Origin: Saccharopolyspora oryzae | GTDB lineage: Bacteria > Actinomycetota > Actinomycetes > Mycobacteriales > Pseudonocardiaceae | Direction of reading: 5' to 3' | DNA: 48,781 nucleotides | Assembly (NCBI RefSeq): GCF_027853915.1 | Contig: NZ_JAQGLA010000056.1 | Coordinates: forward strand, 1-48,781 | Shown here: positions 41,585-48,781 of the stretch, in pieces | How the letters are laid out: each line of letters begins with the position of its first letter | How positions within the stretch are numbered: position 1 is the first letter of the stretch | Translations under genes and position numbers: made by a program | Notes under the pieces: model-generated | Seen by the model: the letters and a program-made list of their open reading frames with translations, nothing else | Database searches by the model: none | What the model was told of the DNA's origin: nothing

Positions 41585-42913
41585 GTGCGTCCACCGGTCC
41601 GCCGCAGCATCGCCTGCACGATCGCCTCGGCAACCCTGGCGCTGCTGGCACCCGTCGCCTCGCAGGCCGCACCCGACTGCTCCGACCGGTCACGTCCGCT
41701 GACCGTCGAGGAGCAGCGGCTCCCCCGGCCGGAACCGCAGGAAGTGCTGGCGCGCAGCGGGTTCGACGACATCGGCCCGCAGTTCGCCGCAGCGCTGTGC
41801 GGCGTGGGCGACCTCGCCGCCGCGGAACGGCTGATCAGTTCGAGCGGCGATCAGGTCTGGGACCGGGCCACGGCCCGCGCACAGGGCCGCGGCAGCGGTG
41901 ACCTGCCGACCGTCGACGACCGCCCGCTGTACTGGGCGCGGTTGAGCATGACCACGGCGCTGCGCCAGTGGACGCCGTCGTTCTCGCTCGACGAGTCCCA
42001 GCGCGATCAGCTGCTCTGGAGCCTGGAACGCCACTCGCGCGGGCAGACCTCGGTCGACTTCCAGCGCGGGAAGGGCATCAAGCGGGTGCTGATCAGCGGT
42101 TTCGACCCGTTCCAGCTGGACGGCGACATCCGCCGCAGCAACCCCTCCGGCGCATCCGCGCTCGCCCTCGACGGGACGGTGCTCAACACCGAGTCCGGTC
42201 CGGTCCGCGTCGAGGCCGCGATGTTCCCGGTGCTGTGGAAGCCCTTCGAGCAGGGCATGGTCGAGCAGACGTTCCTGCCGCACGTGCAGCCCGGCGCGGA
42301 CCAGGTCGACCTGTTCGCCACCGTCAGCCAGGGCCGCCCCGGGCAGTTCGACATCGAGCACTGGAACGGGCGCTGGCACACCGGCGTGGACAACAACAAC
42401 GAGCAGCGCGACGGCGTCGCCGAGATCCCGCCGGGCATCCCGACCGTCGAGCCGCCGCAGGAATTCGTGCCGACGACCCAGCCCTACGCCGCGATCGTGC
42501 GCGCCAACACCGGCCGCTTCCCGGTGTTCCACAACACCGAGGTCACCGAGATCCCGGCCGGCGGGACCGAACCGGTGGTGCGCCCGGACGGTCCGACGCC
42601 CGGCTCGGCCGCACGCGCAGGTGGCGGTGGGAGCTACCTGTCCAACGAGATCGCCTACCGGACGACGCTGCTGCGCGACGCCGTGGGCGCGGATCTCCGC
42701 GGCGGGCACGTCCACACCCCGGTGCTCACCTTCGCGCCGGACAACGAGGACGCGATCGTCGATCCGGTCTTCGCGCAGAACCTGCAGGACATCGTGTCCC
42801 AGGTCGGTGCGATCGTCGAAGTCGCGGCCACCGCGCGCGGCGACGAGACCACCGCTGATGTGGCGAAGACTCCGCGCGACCGGACCGGGCGCGTTCCCGC
42901 ACCGTCGATGTGA
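41585..42913 (+). CDS. Secreted pyroglutamyl-peptidase (C15)-like protein lacking the catalytic Cys
   Basis: The 442-residue protein starts at GTG 41585 (AAGGAGG upstream) with a Sec signal (VRRSIACTIASATLALLAPVASQA). After about 165 residues comes a C15-like fold: RVLISGFDPFQLD (167-179), RSNPSG, a Glu in FDIEHW (E258) and a His in GGHVHTP (H375/377). The catalytic Cys, normally in a YxCN segment, is Ser here (YLSN, S353). Loss of Cys plus a long N-terminal extension and secretion argue for a non-peptidase or altered role. The family is recurrent in actinobacteria but uncharacterised as far as I know. Confidence 0.7.
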   Translation: MRPPVRRSIACTIASATLALLAPVASQAAPDCSDRSRPLTVEEQRLPRPEPQEVLARSGFDDIGPQFAAALCGVGDLAAAERLISSSGDQVWDRATARAQGRGSGDLPTVDDRPLYWARLSMTTALRQWTPSFSLDESQRDQLLWSLERHSRGQTSVDFQRGKGIKRVLISGFDPFQLDGDIRRSNPSGASALALDGTVLNTESGPVRVEAAMFPVLWKPFEQGMVEQTFLPHVQPGADQVDLFATVSQGRPGQFDIEHWNGRWHTGVDNNNEQRDGVAEIPPGIPTVEPPQEFVPTTQPYAAIVRANTGRFPVFHNTEVTEIPAGGTEPVVRPDGPTPGSAARAGGGGSYLSNEIAYRTTLLRDAVGADLRGGHVHTPVLTFAPDNEDAIVDPVFAQNLQDIVSQVGAIVEVAATARGDETTADVAKTPRDRTGRVPAPSM

Positions 42914-42919
42914 CCCCGA

Positions 42920-42953
42920 GGAGGGGTGGAGGTCTTCCGACCACCACCCCTCC
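42920..42953 (+). terminator. Terminator after the C15-like gene
   Basis: The arms GGAGGGGTGGAGG and CCACCACCCCTCC pair with one mismatch around an 8-nt loop and are followed by TTT. It lies 6 nt after the stop codon. The remaining 42,954-43,172 holds only the upstream region of the protease gene, where I see no clear promoter. Confidence 0.8.
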
Positions 42954-43172
42954 TTTCGGTCGGATCCGATCAGCCGATGGATGTTGGTCCGTTCGGGTGT
43001 TGCCACTACGCCGTTCAAACCTGTTGCCGGATCTCGACTTTCGCGCCTGCGAAGGCAGAACGTGTTTCGTCGACGCGGGTTCTCGAATGCGGTCCCGGCT
43101 GTCGGTGGGCTGGACTACCTTGATCAACAATGCTCGTGATCTTCGAGCAGGTGAGGATGGAGGACACCAGCA

Positions 43173-44042
43173 ATGGTCGAGAAATTACGGGCGCGCAAGC
43201 GCACCGCCGCACTGGCGGCGGTGGCTGCGGTCGGCGCGCTGTCGAGCTTCGGCACGGCGCACGCCGACGAGCCCCAGGGCGGCGTGACGCCCTACATCAT
43301 CGGCGGCTCGCCGGCCGATCAGACCTACTCGTTCATGATCTCGCTGGAGTACGAGCGCGACGGGAACCCGGACTCCCACCGCTGCGGCGGCGCCCTGATC
43401 AACCCCGAGTGGATCGTGACGGCGGCGCACTGCATCGCCGGCGACAGTCCTGACGGCACGCCCGTCCTGGACGACCCGGCGATGTTCCACGCGCGGATCG
43501 GCTCCACCGACCGCACCACCGGCGGCAGCATCTCCAAGATCAAGGAGATCGTGGTGCACCCGGACTACAAGGCGTTCGCCGAGCGCTCCGAGGGCAACGA
43601 CATCGCGCTGCTGCACCTGGACGCGCCGAGCGACCAGGTCCCCGCGCCGATGGTCGGCAAGGCGCCCAAGCCGGGAACGGCGGTCCGCCAGATCGGTTGG
43701 GGTTACGTCTCCAACGACGACCAGGGCGACCCGAACAAGCTCCCGACGCAGCTCCAGCAGCTGGACACCACGATCATCCCGCCGAACACGCCGAAGTGCG
43801 TGGCGGACGCGGGCGACGACTCGTGGGGAATCCGCGAGGGCGACCTCTGCACCGACAACCCCGAAGGCGTCCGCGGCCCGTGCGGTGGCGACTCCGGTTC
43901 GCCGCTGCTGGTCCGCGAGGGCGACGGCTGGCAGGTCGCCGGCCTGGACAGCCGCGGTGTCGGCTCCGTGTGCGGCGCGACGCCGGACATCTACACCAAC
44001 GTGGCCAACTACCGCGGGTGGATCGACAGCGTGATCTCCTGA
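43173..44042 (+). CDS. Secreted trypsin-like serine protease (S1)
   Basis: The 289-residue precursor has a signal peptide (KRTAALAAVAAVGALSSFGTAHA), a short propeptide and the mature-type IIGGSPAD start. The catalytic triad is complete: His in VTAAHC, Asp in GNDIALL and Ser in CGGDSGSP. Six Cys residues allow three disulfides. The Ser segment is preceded by GVRGPCGGDSG rather than the usual DACQGDSG, so the S1-pocket Asp of true trypsins is not obvious and specificity may differ. It is monocistronic, with a terminator just after it. Confidence 0.93.
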   Translation: MVEKLRARKRTAALAAVAAVGALSSFGTAHADEPQGGVTPYIIGGSPADQTYSFMISLEYERDGNPDSHRCGGALINPEWIVTAAHCIAGDSPDGTPVLDDPAMFHARIGSTDRTTGGSISKIKEIVVHPDYKAFAERSEGNDIALLHLDAPSDQVPAPMVGKAPKPGTAVRQIGWGYVSNDDQGDPNKLPTQLQQLDTTIIPPNTPKCVADAGDDSWGIREGDLCTDNPEGVRGPCGGDSGSPLLVREGDGWQVAGLDSRGVGSVCGATPDIYTNVANYRGWIDSVIS

Positions 44043-44050
44043 TCCGGCGT

Positions 44051-44084
44051 GGGTCCCGTCCGCGTTCCTTCGCGGGCGGGACCC
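44051..44084 (+). terminator. Hairpin terminator after the protease gene
   Basis: The 14-bp arms GGGTCCCGTCCGCG and CGCGGGCGGGACCC pair with a single G-U-type mismatch around TTCCTT. It lies 8 nt after the stop codon. Confidence 0.85.
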
Positions 44085-44231
44085 GCTGCTCCCGAACCAG
44101 CGGATCCGCAGCATCATCGTCCTTTATGGACGTTGTGTGCCCTGCGCAGATCACAGCGGCACTTCCGCCGATCCACCGAAATGGCTCGACCGGTTGCCCT
44201 AGGCTCCGAAGCCTCGAGATCGGGGGTTCTG

Positions 44232-46745
44232 GTGGGTGTTCTCGGCAGGGACGAATCGCTGCGGCAGCTTCGGGAGGCTGCGGTAGCAGCGCAGGACGGG
44301 CGTGGCGGCCTGTTCGTGGTGCGCGCCGATCCCGGTCTCGGGTTGTCCGCCCTGCTCGACGCCCACCTCGACGAGATGCGGTCCGCGGGTGTGCCGACGC
44401 GGCGGATCGTGGTGCTCGCGCCGCACGGCAGGACTGCGCTGTCCGAAGGTGCGGCGGAATGGCCGGAACGCGGCGTCGTCGTCATCGACGACCTGCACCG
44501 AGCCGACGATGCGACGCTGCTCGCCCTGCACGCTCTCGCTGACGAGTTGAGCGAGAAGCCCTTGCTGGTGGTCGCCGGCAGGCATCCCGGTGCCGTCCCC
44601 GCGCGATTCGCCCGTCTCGACCGGATCGCCGTCGTGCACGACCTGGCCCCGCTGGACGACGGCGCAGCGCGCGCCCTGCTGACCGAGCTGACCGGATCGG
44701 AACCACCGCAGTCATCGCTGCAGCTCGCCGCGGGCAACCCGTGGCTCTTGTCCCAGCTCAGCGCGGACGACCGAGCCGTCGAGGTGACGGCGTGGGCAAC
44801 CGGACTGGCGGGGGCGGATTCGCCGCTGTTGCGCTACGCCGCGCTCCTGGCCGAGCCCGCGTCCGTCGAAGACCTGGCCGCCGTGCTCGATTCCACTCCG
44901 GTGGACGTGCTGGCCGGTGTCGAGCGGCTGACAGCGCTGGGACTGGTCGACGCGGTGGAGGGCGCGGTGAGGCTGCGCCACCCGGTGGTGCGCCACGACC
45001 TGGCCTCGACGTCAGCGGGGCTGCGCAGCACAGCAGCCAAGGCGTTGATCGACCGAAACGCCCCGGCAGCGACGATCGCCGAACACCTCGTCCACTCCCC
45101 CGTGTCCGCCTGGACCACAGCTTGGCTGAGCGAGCACGCCGACCAGGTCTCCCCGGCACCAACGCCTGCCGTGCTGCATCTGCTCGAACGCACCGTTGCC
45201 AGCCTCGTTCCGGGTGCCCCAGAGATGCTCCCGCTTCGAGCCGCGCTGGCCGAGGCCCAGCTGTGGTCGGGCCGGTCCGAACAAGCCCGTCACACCGCCA
45301 CCGCGACCCTGGCGGCCCGGCCGGAACCACCGATCAGACACCGGCTGCGGGCGACGCTCGCACTGAGCCACATCTTCGCGATGGATCCCGAGAATGCAGC
45401 ACAGGCCCTGGATCCGGAACGCGAGCACGGCGAGCTCCCACCGCGCTTGGCCGTGATCGACGCCACCGCCCGGCTGCTCACCGGAGACCTGACCGGGGTG
45501 GAGCGCGCGCTGGAGATCGCCGAACCGCACGCCGCGCACGATCCGGTCGTCGCGCTGTACCTGCTCAACATCCACGCCACCGGCCGGCTCGTGTTCCGCG
45601 ACCTGAGCGGGGCGCTGGAGCTGCTGGACCAGGCGGACGCGCTGCTGGAGGTCGCAGCCGCCGACCGCGGGCAGTGGATGATGACCACCCTGCTGCGCGC
45701 GGTGGTCCAGGACCTGCGCCAGGACGGGGCCGCGCTGGAAACCCTCGAGCGGGCGCGGCCCGTCGCCGGCGAACTCGGCGCGGGGATGCGGGTCTGGCTG
45801 CACACCATCACCGCGCTCGCCCTGTTCAACAACGGCCGCTGGGACGAGTCCCTCGCCGAGGTCGAGGCCGCGACCGCACTGCCCGACCTGCACAGCTTCG
45901 ACGGCCCGCTGCACGGCATCGCCGTCACGATCCTGCTGTACCGCGGGGATCTCCCCGCCGCCCGCGTGCACGCCGAGCTCGCCAAGCGCGCGAAACCCCG
46001 AGGTATCGCCCTCTTCTACGAGCAGATCACCGCGGTGGTCCACGCCCTGATCGCCGACTTGGAAGGCGATTCGCAACGAGCGCTGGAGGTCGTGCGCACC
46101 CTCGCCGCCGGCCAGGTGGGCGTGCACGACGGGCACGCCGTCGCCACCATCAGCCCCCTGCTCGTGCGCATCGCCGTCGACGGCGGTGACCGGGAGCTGG
46201 CGGAACAGCTGGTGGCGCAGCTGCAGGAGCTCATCTCCGGTGACTCGGTCGGCGAACGCGTCGCCCTCATGTACTGCCGAGGACTGCTCGACGGCGACGT
46301 CGAGGTGCTGCTCGACGCCGCCCAGCAGTTCGCCGAGAACGGCGCAGCGGTCGCAGCCGCCCGAGCTGCCGAGGACGCGGCCAAGGCGCTCGCCGCATCC
46401 GGTGCGGCCGCGGATGCCCGATCCGCGTACCTCACCGCGGTCGAACGCTACGCGGCCCTGACCGCCACCGGCGAGATCCAACGCGCTGACGCCGAGCTGC
46501 GCGCCTTCGGCGTCCGGCGGGGTGCGACGGGACCGCGTCGCAGGCCCAAGCACGGCTGGGACAGCCTCACCACGGCTGAGCTCCGGGTCGCCGAGCTCGT
46601 GGCGCAGGGCTTGACCAACCGGGAAGCGGCGGAGAGGCTGATCGTGTCGGTCCGGACGGTCGACTCCCACGTCTCGCGGATCCTGGCCAAGCTCGGTTAC
46701 TCCTCCCGGGTCGAGATCGTCCTAGGCTTCGACCGCCGCACCTGA
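44232..46745 (+). CDS. Large LuxR-family (LAL-like) regulator with degenerate Walker A
   Basis: This protein of about 837 residues has an N-terminal ATPase-like domain, a long helical TPR-like middle, and a C-terminal LuxR helix-turn-helix (WDSLTTAELRVAELVAQGLTNREAAERLIVSVRTVDSHVSRILAKLGYSSRVEIV). Walker B is retained (GVVVIDDLHRADD), but the P-loop reads DPGLGLS where DPGxGKS is expected, so the nucleotide-binding Lys is lost. GTG 44232 is chosen for its GGGGG site and a TAGGCT -10 box at 44200; an in-frame ATG at 44181 is an alternative. A target is not evident; the ESX genes lie downstream. Confidence 0.85.
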   Translation: MGVLGRDESLRQLREAAVAAQDGRGGLFVVRADPGLGLSALLDAHLDEMRSAGVPTRRIVVLAPHGRTALSEGAAEWPERGVVVIDDLHRADDATLLALHALADELSEKPLLVVAGRHPGAVPARFARLDRIAVVHDLAPLDDGAARALLTELTGSEPPQSSLQLAAGNPWLLSQLSADDRAVEVTAWATGLAGADSPLLRYAALLAEPASVEDLAAVLDSTPVDVLAGVERLTALGLVDAVEGAVRLRHPVVRHDLASTSAGLRSTAAKALIDRNAPAATIAEHLVHSPVSAWTTAWLSEHADQVSPAPTPAVLHLLERTVASLVPGAPEMLPLRAALAEAQLWSGRSEQARHTATATLAARPEPPIRHRLRATLALSHIFAMDPENAAQALDPEREHGELPPRLAVIDATARLLTGDLTGVERALEIAEPHAAHDPVVALYLLNIHATGRLVFRDLSGALELLDQADALLEVAAADRGQWMMTTLLRAVVQDLRQDGAALETLERARPVAGELGAGMRVWLHTITALALFNNGRWDESLAEVEAATALPDLHSFDGPLHGIAVTILLYRGDLPAARVHAELAKRAKPRGIALFYEQITAVVHALIADLEGDSQRALEVVRTLAAGQVGVHDGHAVATISPLLVRIAVDGGDRELAEQLVAQLQELISGDSVGERVALMYCRGLLDGDVEVLLDAAQQFAENGAAVAAARAAEDAAKALAASGAAADARSAYLTAVERYAALTATGEIQRADAELRAFGVRRGATGPRRRPKHGWDSLTTAELRVAELVAQGLTNREAAERLIVSVRTVDSHVSRILAKLGYSSRVEIVLGFDRRT

Positions 46746-47048
46746 CCGCTGTACCGATCTGCCGGTTTTCGGTACTGCCCCGCGGACACCGGATTCCGCC
46801 CTCGCCCAACCGGATCGAGCTGCAGCACGGTCGGTTTCGCCGCTGGTCAGACCGCCTCTTGCCGAACATCAGCAATGTTGCGGATGTTTTTCCGGTGCGG
46901 TCCTGGTGATCTTGAGCAGGTGCCCGCGCCTGGGGGTGGTGGGCACCGGACGGAATTCCGGGCGCGCGAGCCCGCGCCCCGTCGAAACTCGTTGGCCGTG
47001 ATCGGCGCACCTCGGTGGTGCGCCGCTCTGGGAGGCGGAGAACCGGAG
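46746..47048. other. Intergenic region before the ESX locus
   Basis: This 303-bp gap contains a weak hairpin soon after the LuxR gene (GTACCG 46751-46756 with CGGTAC 46770-46775), a small inverted repeat AACAT-CAGCA-ATGTT (46865-46879), and GGCGCACC-TCGGT-GGTGCGCC (47004-47024), a perfect 8-bp hairpin that ends 24 nt before the PPE-like start. I see no clear promoter and no convincing coding sequence. Confidence 0.5.
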
Positions 47049-48170
47049 ATGAGCGAGGAACCCGCAGCGAACCTCATCGATGCGGCATCGGCAGGTGTGC
47101 AGGACTTGGCCGCTGCTGCCACCTCCACGTTGCGGCAGGCGGGGCCTGCCGGAGAGCTGTTGACGCCCGTGGTGGATTCCCTGCGCAACGTGTGGGAGGG
47201 GTACTTCGGGGCGCCGATCCCACCCGACGGCACCAACTGGAACGCCTACAGCCACGAAGAGCTCTACCAGATGCTGTGGCAGAACGCCGACGTCGGCGAC
47301 GTCAGCTCGATGGCCGCCGAGTGGGGTCAGCACCGCACCGAGCTGGCCGACCACGCGGAGTCCATGCGCCAGGAGCGCACCGCCATGCAGGCGAACTGGA
47401 ACAGCGAGTCCGCCGGGCTGGCGACGAACCAGCTCGGCAAGCTCGGCGACCGAACGTCCGGGATCAGCGACCGCGCGGGCACCGTGCAGGGCGCGACCCA
47501 GGACGCGGGTGACGCGCTCGCGGTCGCGCGCAACACGATGCCACCTCCGCCAGGCGACCCGACCGGATCCGCGCTCACCAGCGCGGTGGCCGGTGCCGGG
47601 GCCGGGGCGGTCGTCGGCGGCATCGTCGGCGCAGGTGCCGGTGGTATCGGTGCGGCCCCCGGTGCGGCGATGGGTGCCGCCATCGGCGCGGTCGCCGCGG
47701 GCGGGGGCAGCTTGTTCATGTCCAACGTCGCGGCCGCGCAGAAGAAGGCCGAGGCGGTGCACGTCATGCAGCAGTACGAGGCGAACCTGCGCAACAGCAG
47801 CGAGGCGATCGCGCCTCCCGGGTCCACCGAGGCCGCCGGGTTCAACGCGCCCGCGTCGACGACCGCCGCCGGCTTCGGCGGCGGCGCGACCACCGGTGGT
47901 GGTGGGGTGCCGTGGAACCGCCTGGTCGGCGCCGACCAGCTCGGGTCGGGAGCGCGCAGCGGCATCGGCGCGCTGGATGCCGCGTTGGCCCGTGCCGGTG
48001 GGATGTCCGGGCTTTCCGGTCGTGGCGGAGGTGCCGGCGCGATGTCGCCCGGCGCCGGCGCGCGGCGCGGTCAGGAGGACGACGAGCAGGTGCACGAGAA
48101 CCGGATGCCCACCATCGACCAGAAGCTCTTCGAGGACGACCGGCCCGCCAGCGCACCGGTCATCGGCTGA
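47049..48170 (+). CDS. PPE/WXG100-superfamily-like type VII secretion substrate
   Basis: The 373-residue protein has an N-terminal helical region with NWNAYSHEELYQMLWQNADVG, followed by a helix-turn-helix hairpin (AAEWGQHRTELADHAESMRQERTAMQANWNSESAG) in which the W-N-S-E-S turn is WXG-like. A Gly/Ala-rich membrane-like middle follows (AVAGAGAGAVVGGIVGAGAGG) and then a Gly/Pro-rich, low-complexity tail. It resembles the PPE-domain proteins of Pseudonocardiaceae ESX loci, exported with a partner. An EspC-like gene follows after 16 nt and an espG gene after that, so it is the first gene of an ESX operon. Confidence 0.78.
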   Translation: MSEEPAANLIDAASAGVQDLAAAATSTLRQAGPAGELLTPVVDSLRNVWEGYFGAPIPPDGTNWNAYSHEELYQMLWQNADVGDVSSMAAEWGQHRTELADHAESMRQERTAMQANWNSESAGLATNQLGKLGDRTSGISDRAGTVQGATQDAGDALAVARNTMPPPPGDPTGSALTSAVAGAGAGAVVGGIVGAGAGGIGAAPGAAMGAAIGAVAAGGGSLFMSNVAAAQKKAEAVHVMQQYEANLRNSSEAIAPPGSTEAAGFNAPASTTAAGFGGGATTGGGGVPWNRLVGADQLGSGARSGIGALDAALARAGGMSGLSGRGGGAGAMSPGAGARRGQEDDEQVHENRMPTIDQKLFEDDRPASAPVIG

Positions 48171-48186
48171 GCACAGGAGCGCAACG

Positions 48187-48534
48187 TTGACTTCCGAAGC
48201 AGGATCGGGGCACGGCTACCAGGTCGCGCCGCAGGGACTTTCCGCTCAGGTGGAGGCGCTTTCCGGCCTCCGCGAGCGCACCACCGGCCTGGCCGGTGCG
48301 GCCAGCAGGCTGGCTGGTCGGCTGCCGCAGCTCGGCACCGCACCACCGGCGCTGCACCTGGCGATGCGGTTGCGCGAAGCCGGTGGGCAGGCCGGGCTCA
48401 GCGGTGAGATCAGCGCGGCCGACACCGAGCTGAACAACTTCCGCACCGCGCTGGGCGAGACCGTCAGCGGCTACCTGAGCACCGATGACGACGCCGCGCA
48501 GGCATTGCGCAACACCGGCGGTGACCAGGCATGA
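48187..48534 (+). CDS. EspC-like type VII secretion target
   Basis: This 115-residue helical protein starts at TTG 48187, with AGGAG 7 nt before it. The N-terminal SGHGYQVAPQGLSAQVEALSGLRERTTGLAGAASRL and the C-terminal LNNFRTALGETVSGYLSTDDDAAQAL resemble the excreted-virulence-factor EspC-like family (ESX-1-linked, WXG100-like helical hairpin). The C-terminal Y-x3-D/E secretion signal may be YLSTDD. Its TGA overlaps the ATG of the next gene (ATGA). Confidence 0.75.
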   Translation: MTSEAGSGHGYQVAPQGLSAQVEALSGLRERTTGLAGAASRLAGRLPQLGTAPPALHLAMRLREAGGQAGLSGEISAADTELNNFRTALGETVSGYLSTDDDAAQALRNTGGDQA

Positions 48535-48781
48535 CCGCCGCGACCGCGCGACGCGCGCCCATCGAGTTCGGGCAGGTCGAGCTGGACCTGCTGGCCACGC
48601 ACGCCGGAGTGCCGCTGCCGTTCCCGCTGCGCGTGCCGTCCTTCGGCCGCATCGCCGGTGAGCGGGAGGTCCTGCTCGCCACCGCGGGCCGCGCGCTCGA
48701 GGTGCGCGGGTTCGCCGACGAATCCGGGCCGGTGGGCGCAGCGGCCGAGGTGGTCAACGCGCTGCACCAGCACCGCGGGAC
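48531..48781 (+). CDS. EspG-family ESX secretion chaperone (partial, runs off the window)
   Basis: Only the first 83 codons are present. The N-terminus (IEFGQVELDLLATHAGVPLPFPLRVPSFGRI, then EREVLLATAGRALEVRGFAD) matches EspG-family proteins, which are cytosolic chaperones that hold PE-PPE-type substrates for the ESX machine. The ATG overlaps the EspC-like stop by 4 nt. Being next to a PPE-like substrate fits this role. The 3' end is outside the window. Confidence 0.8.
   Translation, partial: MTAATARRAPIEFGQVELDLLATHAGVPLPFPLRVPSFGRIAGEREVLLATAGRALEVRGFADESGPVGAAAEVVNALHQHRG

Overview
The window looks like chromosomal DNA from a high-GC actinomycete, most likely a Pseudonocardiaceae member such as a Saccharopolyspora relative. 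The basis is very high GC at third codon positions, frequent GTG/TTG starts, several apparently leaderless genes, a mycothiol S-conjugate amidase gene (mycothiol is actinobacterial), a DUF6292 gene, and an ESX/type VII secretion locus at the right edge. I see no rRNA, tRNA, CRISPR array, transposase or phage genes. The genus is inference; the phylum is well supported.

Left part (1-5,920): a 539-bp tandem duplication has left a GNAT acetyltransferase fragment beside mca. mca is translationally coupled to a 14-helix multidrug exporter, which diverges from its probable TetR repressor across three regularly spaced operators. Next come a six-repeat DivIVA-like protein and an ECF sigma/zinc-finger anti-sigma pair.

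6,088-15,360: a PepSY membrane protein and a Met/His-patterned membrane protein (possible metal handling), a divergent universal-stress-protein/Acg-type nitroreductase pair, a Baeyer-Villiger monooxygenase overlapping a beta-propeller lactonase-like gene, a secreted NAGPA-domain protein, and a small His/Cys-containing protein behind a strong palindrome.

15,367-27,543: mostly housekeeping and accessory metabolism. Genes include enoyl-CoA hydratase, a leaderless GntR regulator with asparaginase, RtcB, an aldo/keto reductase, nucleoside hydrolase and phosphatase, an SDR plus cupin, PhzF, a methyltransferase, an AI-2E-type permease, DUF6292 and a GlsB-like stress protein.

27,737-31,954 is the most interesting locus. 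It holds a stand-alone MetE-like zinc domain, an ammonia-lyase homologue whose MIO-forming Ala-Ser-Gly loop is replaced by a shorter Gly-Thr-Gly, a thiol-dioxygenase-like cupin, and a LacI regulator with two operators. This suggests an uncharacterised catabolic route for a sulfur- or betaine-containing amino acid.

32,073-48,781: secreted PhoD phosphatase with a lyase-type carbohydrate-binding protein, a second aldo/keto reductase, a regulator, a pentapeptide protein convergent with a STAND-like ATPase (possible defence or signalling island), an ACS-type transporter with its IclR regulator, a secreted C15-peptidase homologue lacking its catalytic Cys, a trypsin-like protease, a large LuxR regulator with a broken Walker A, and the start of an ESX locus (PPE-like, EspC-like, EspG).
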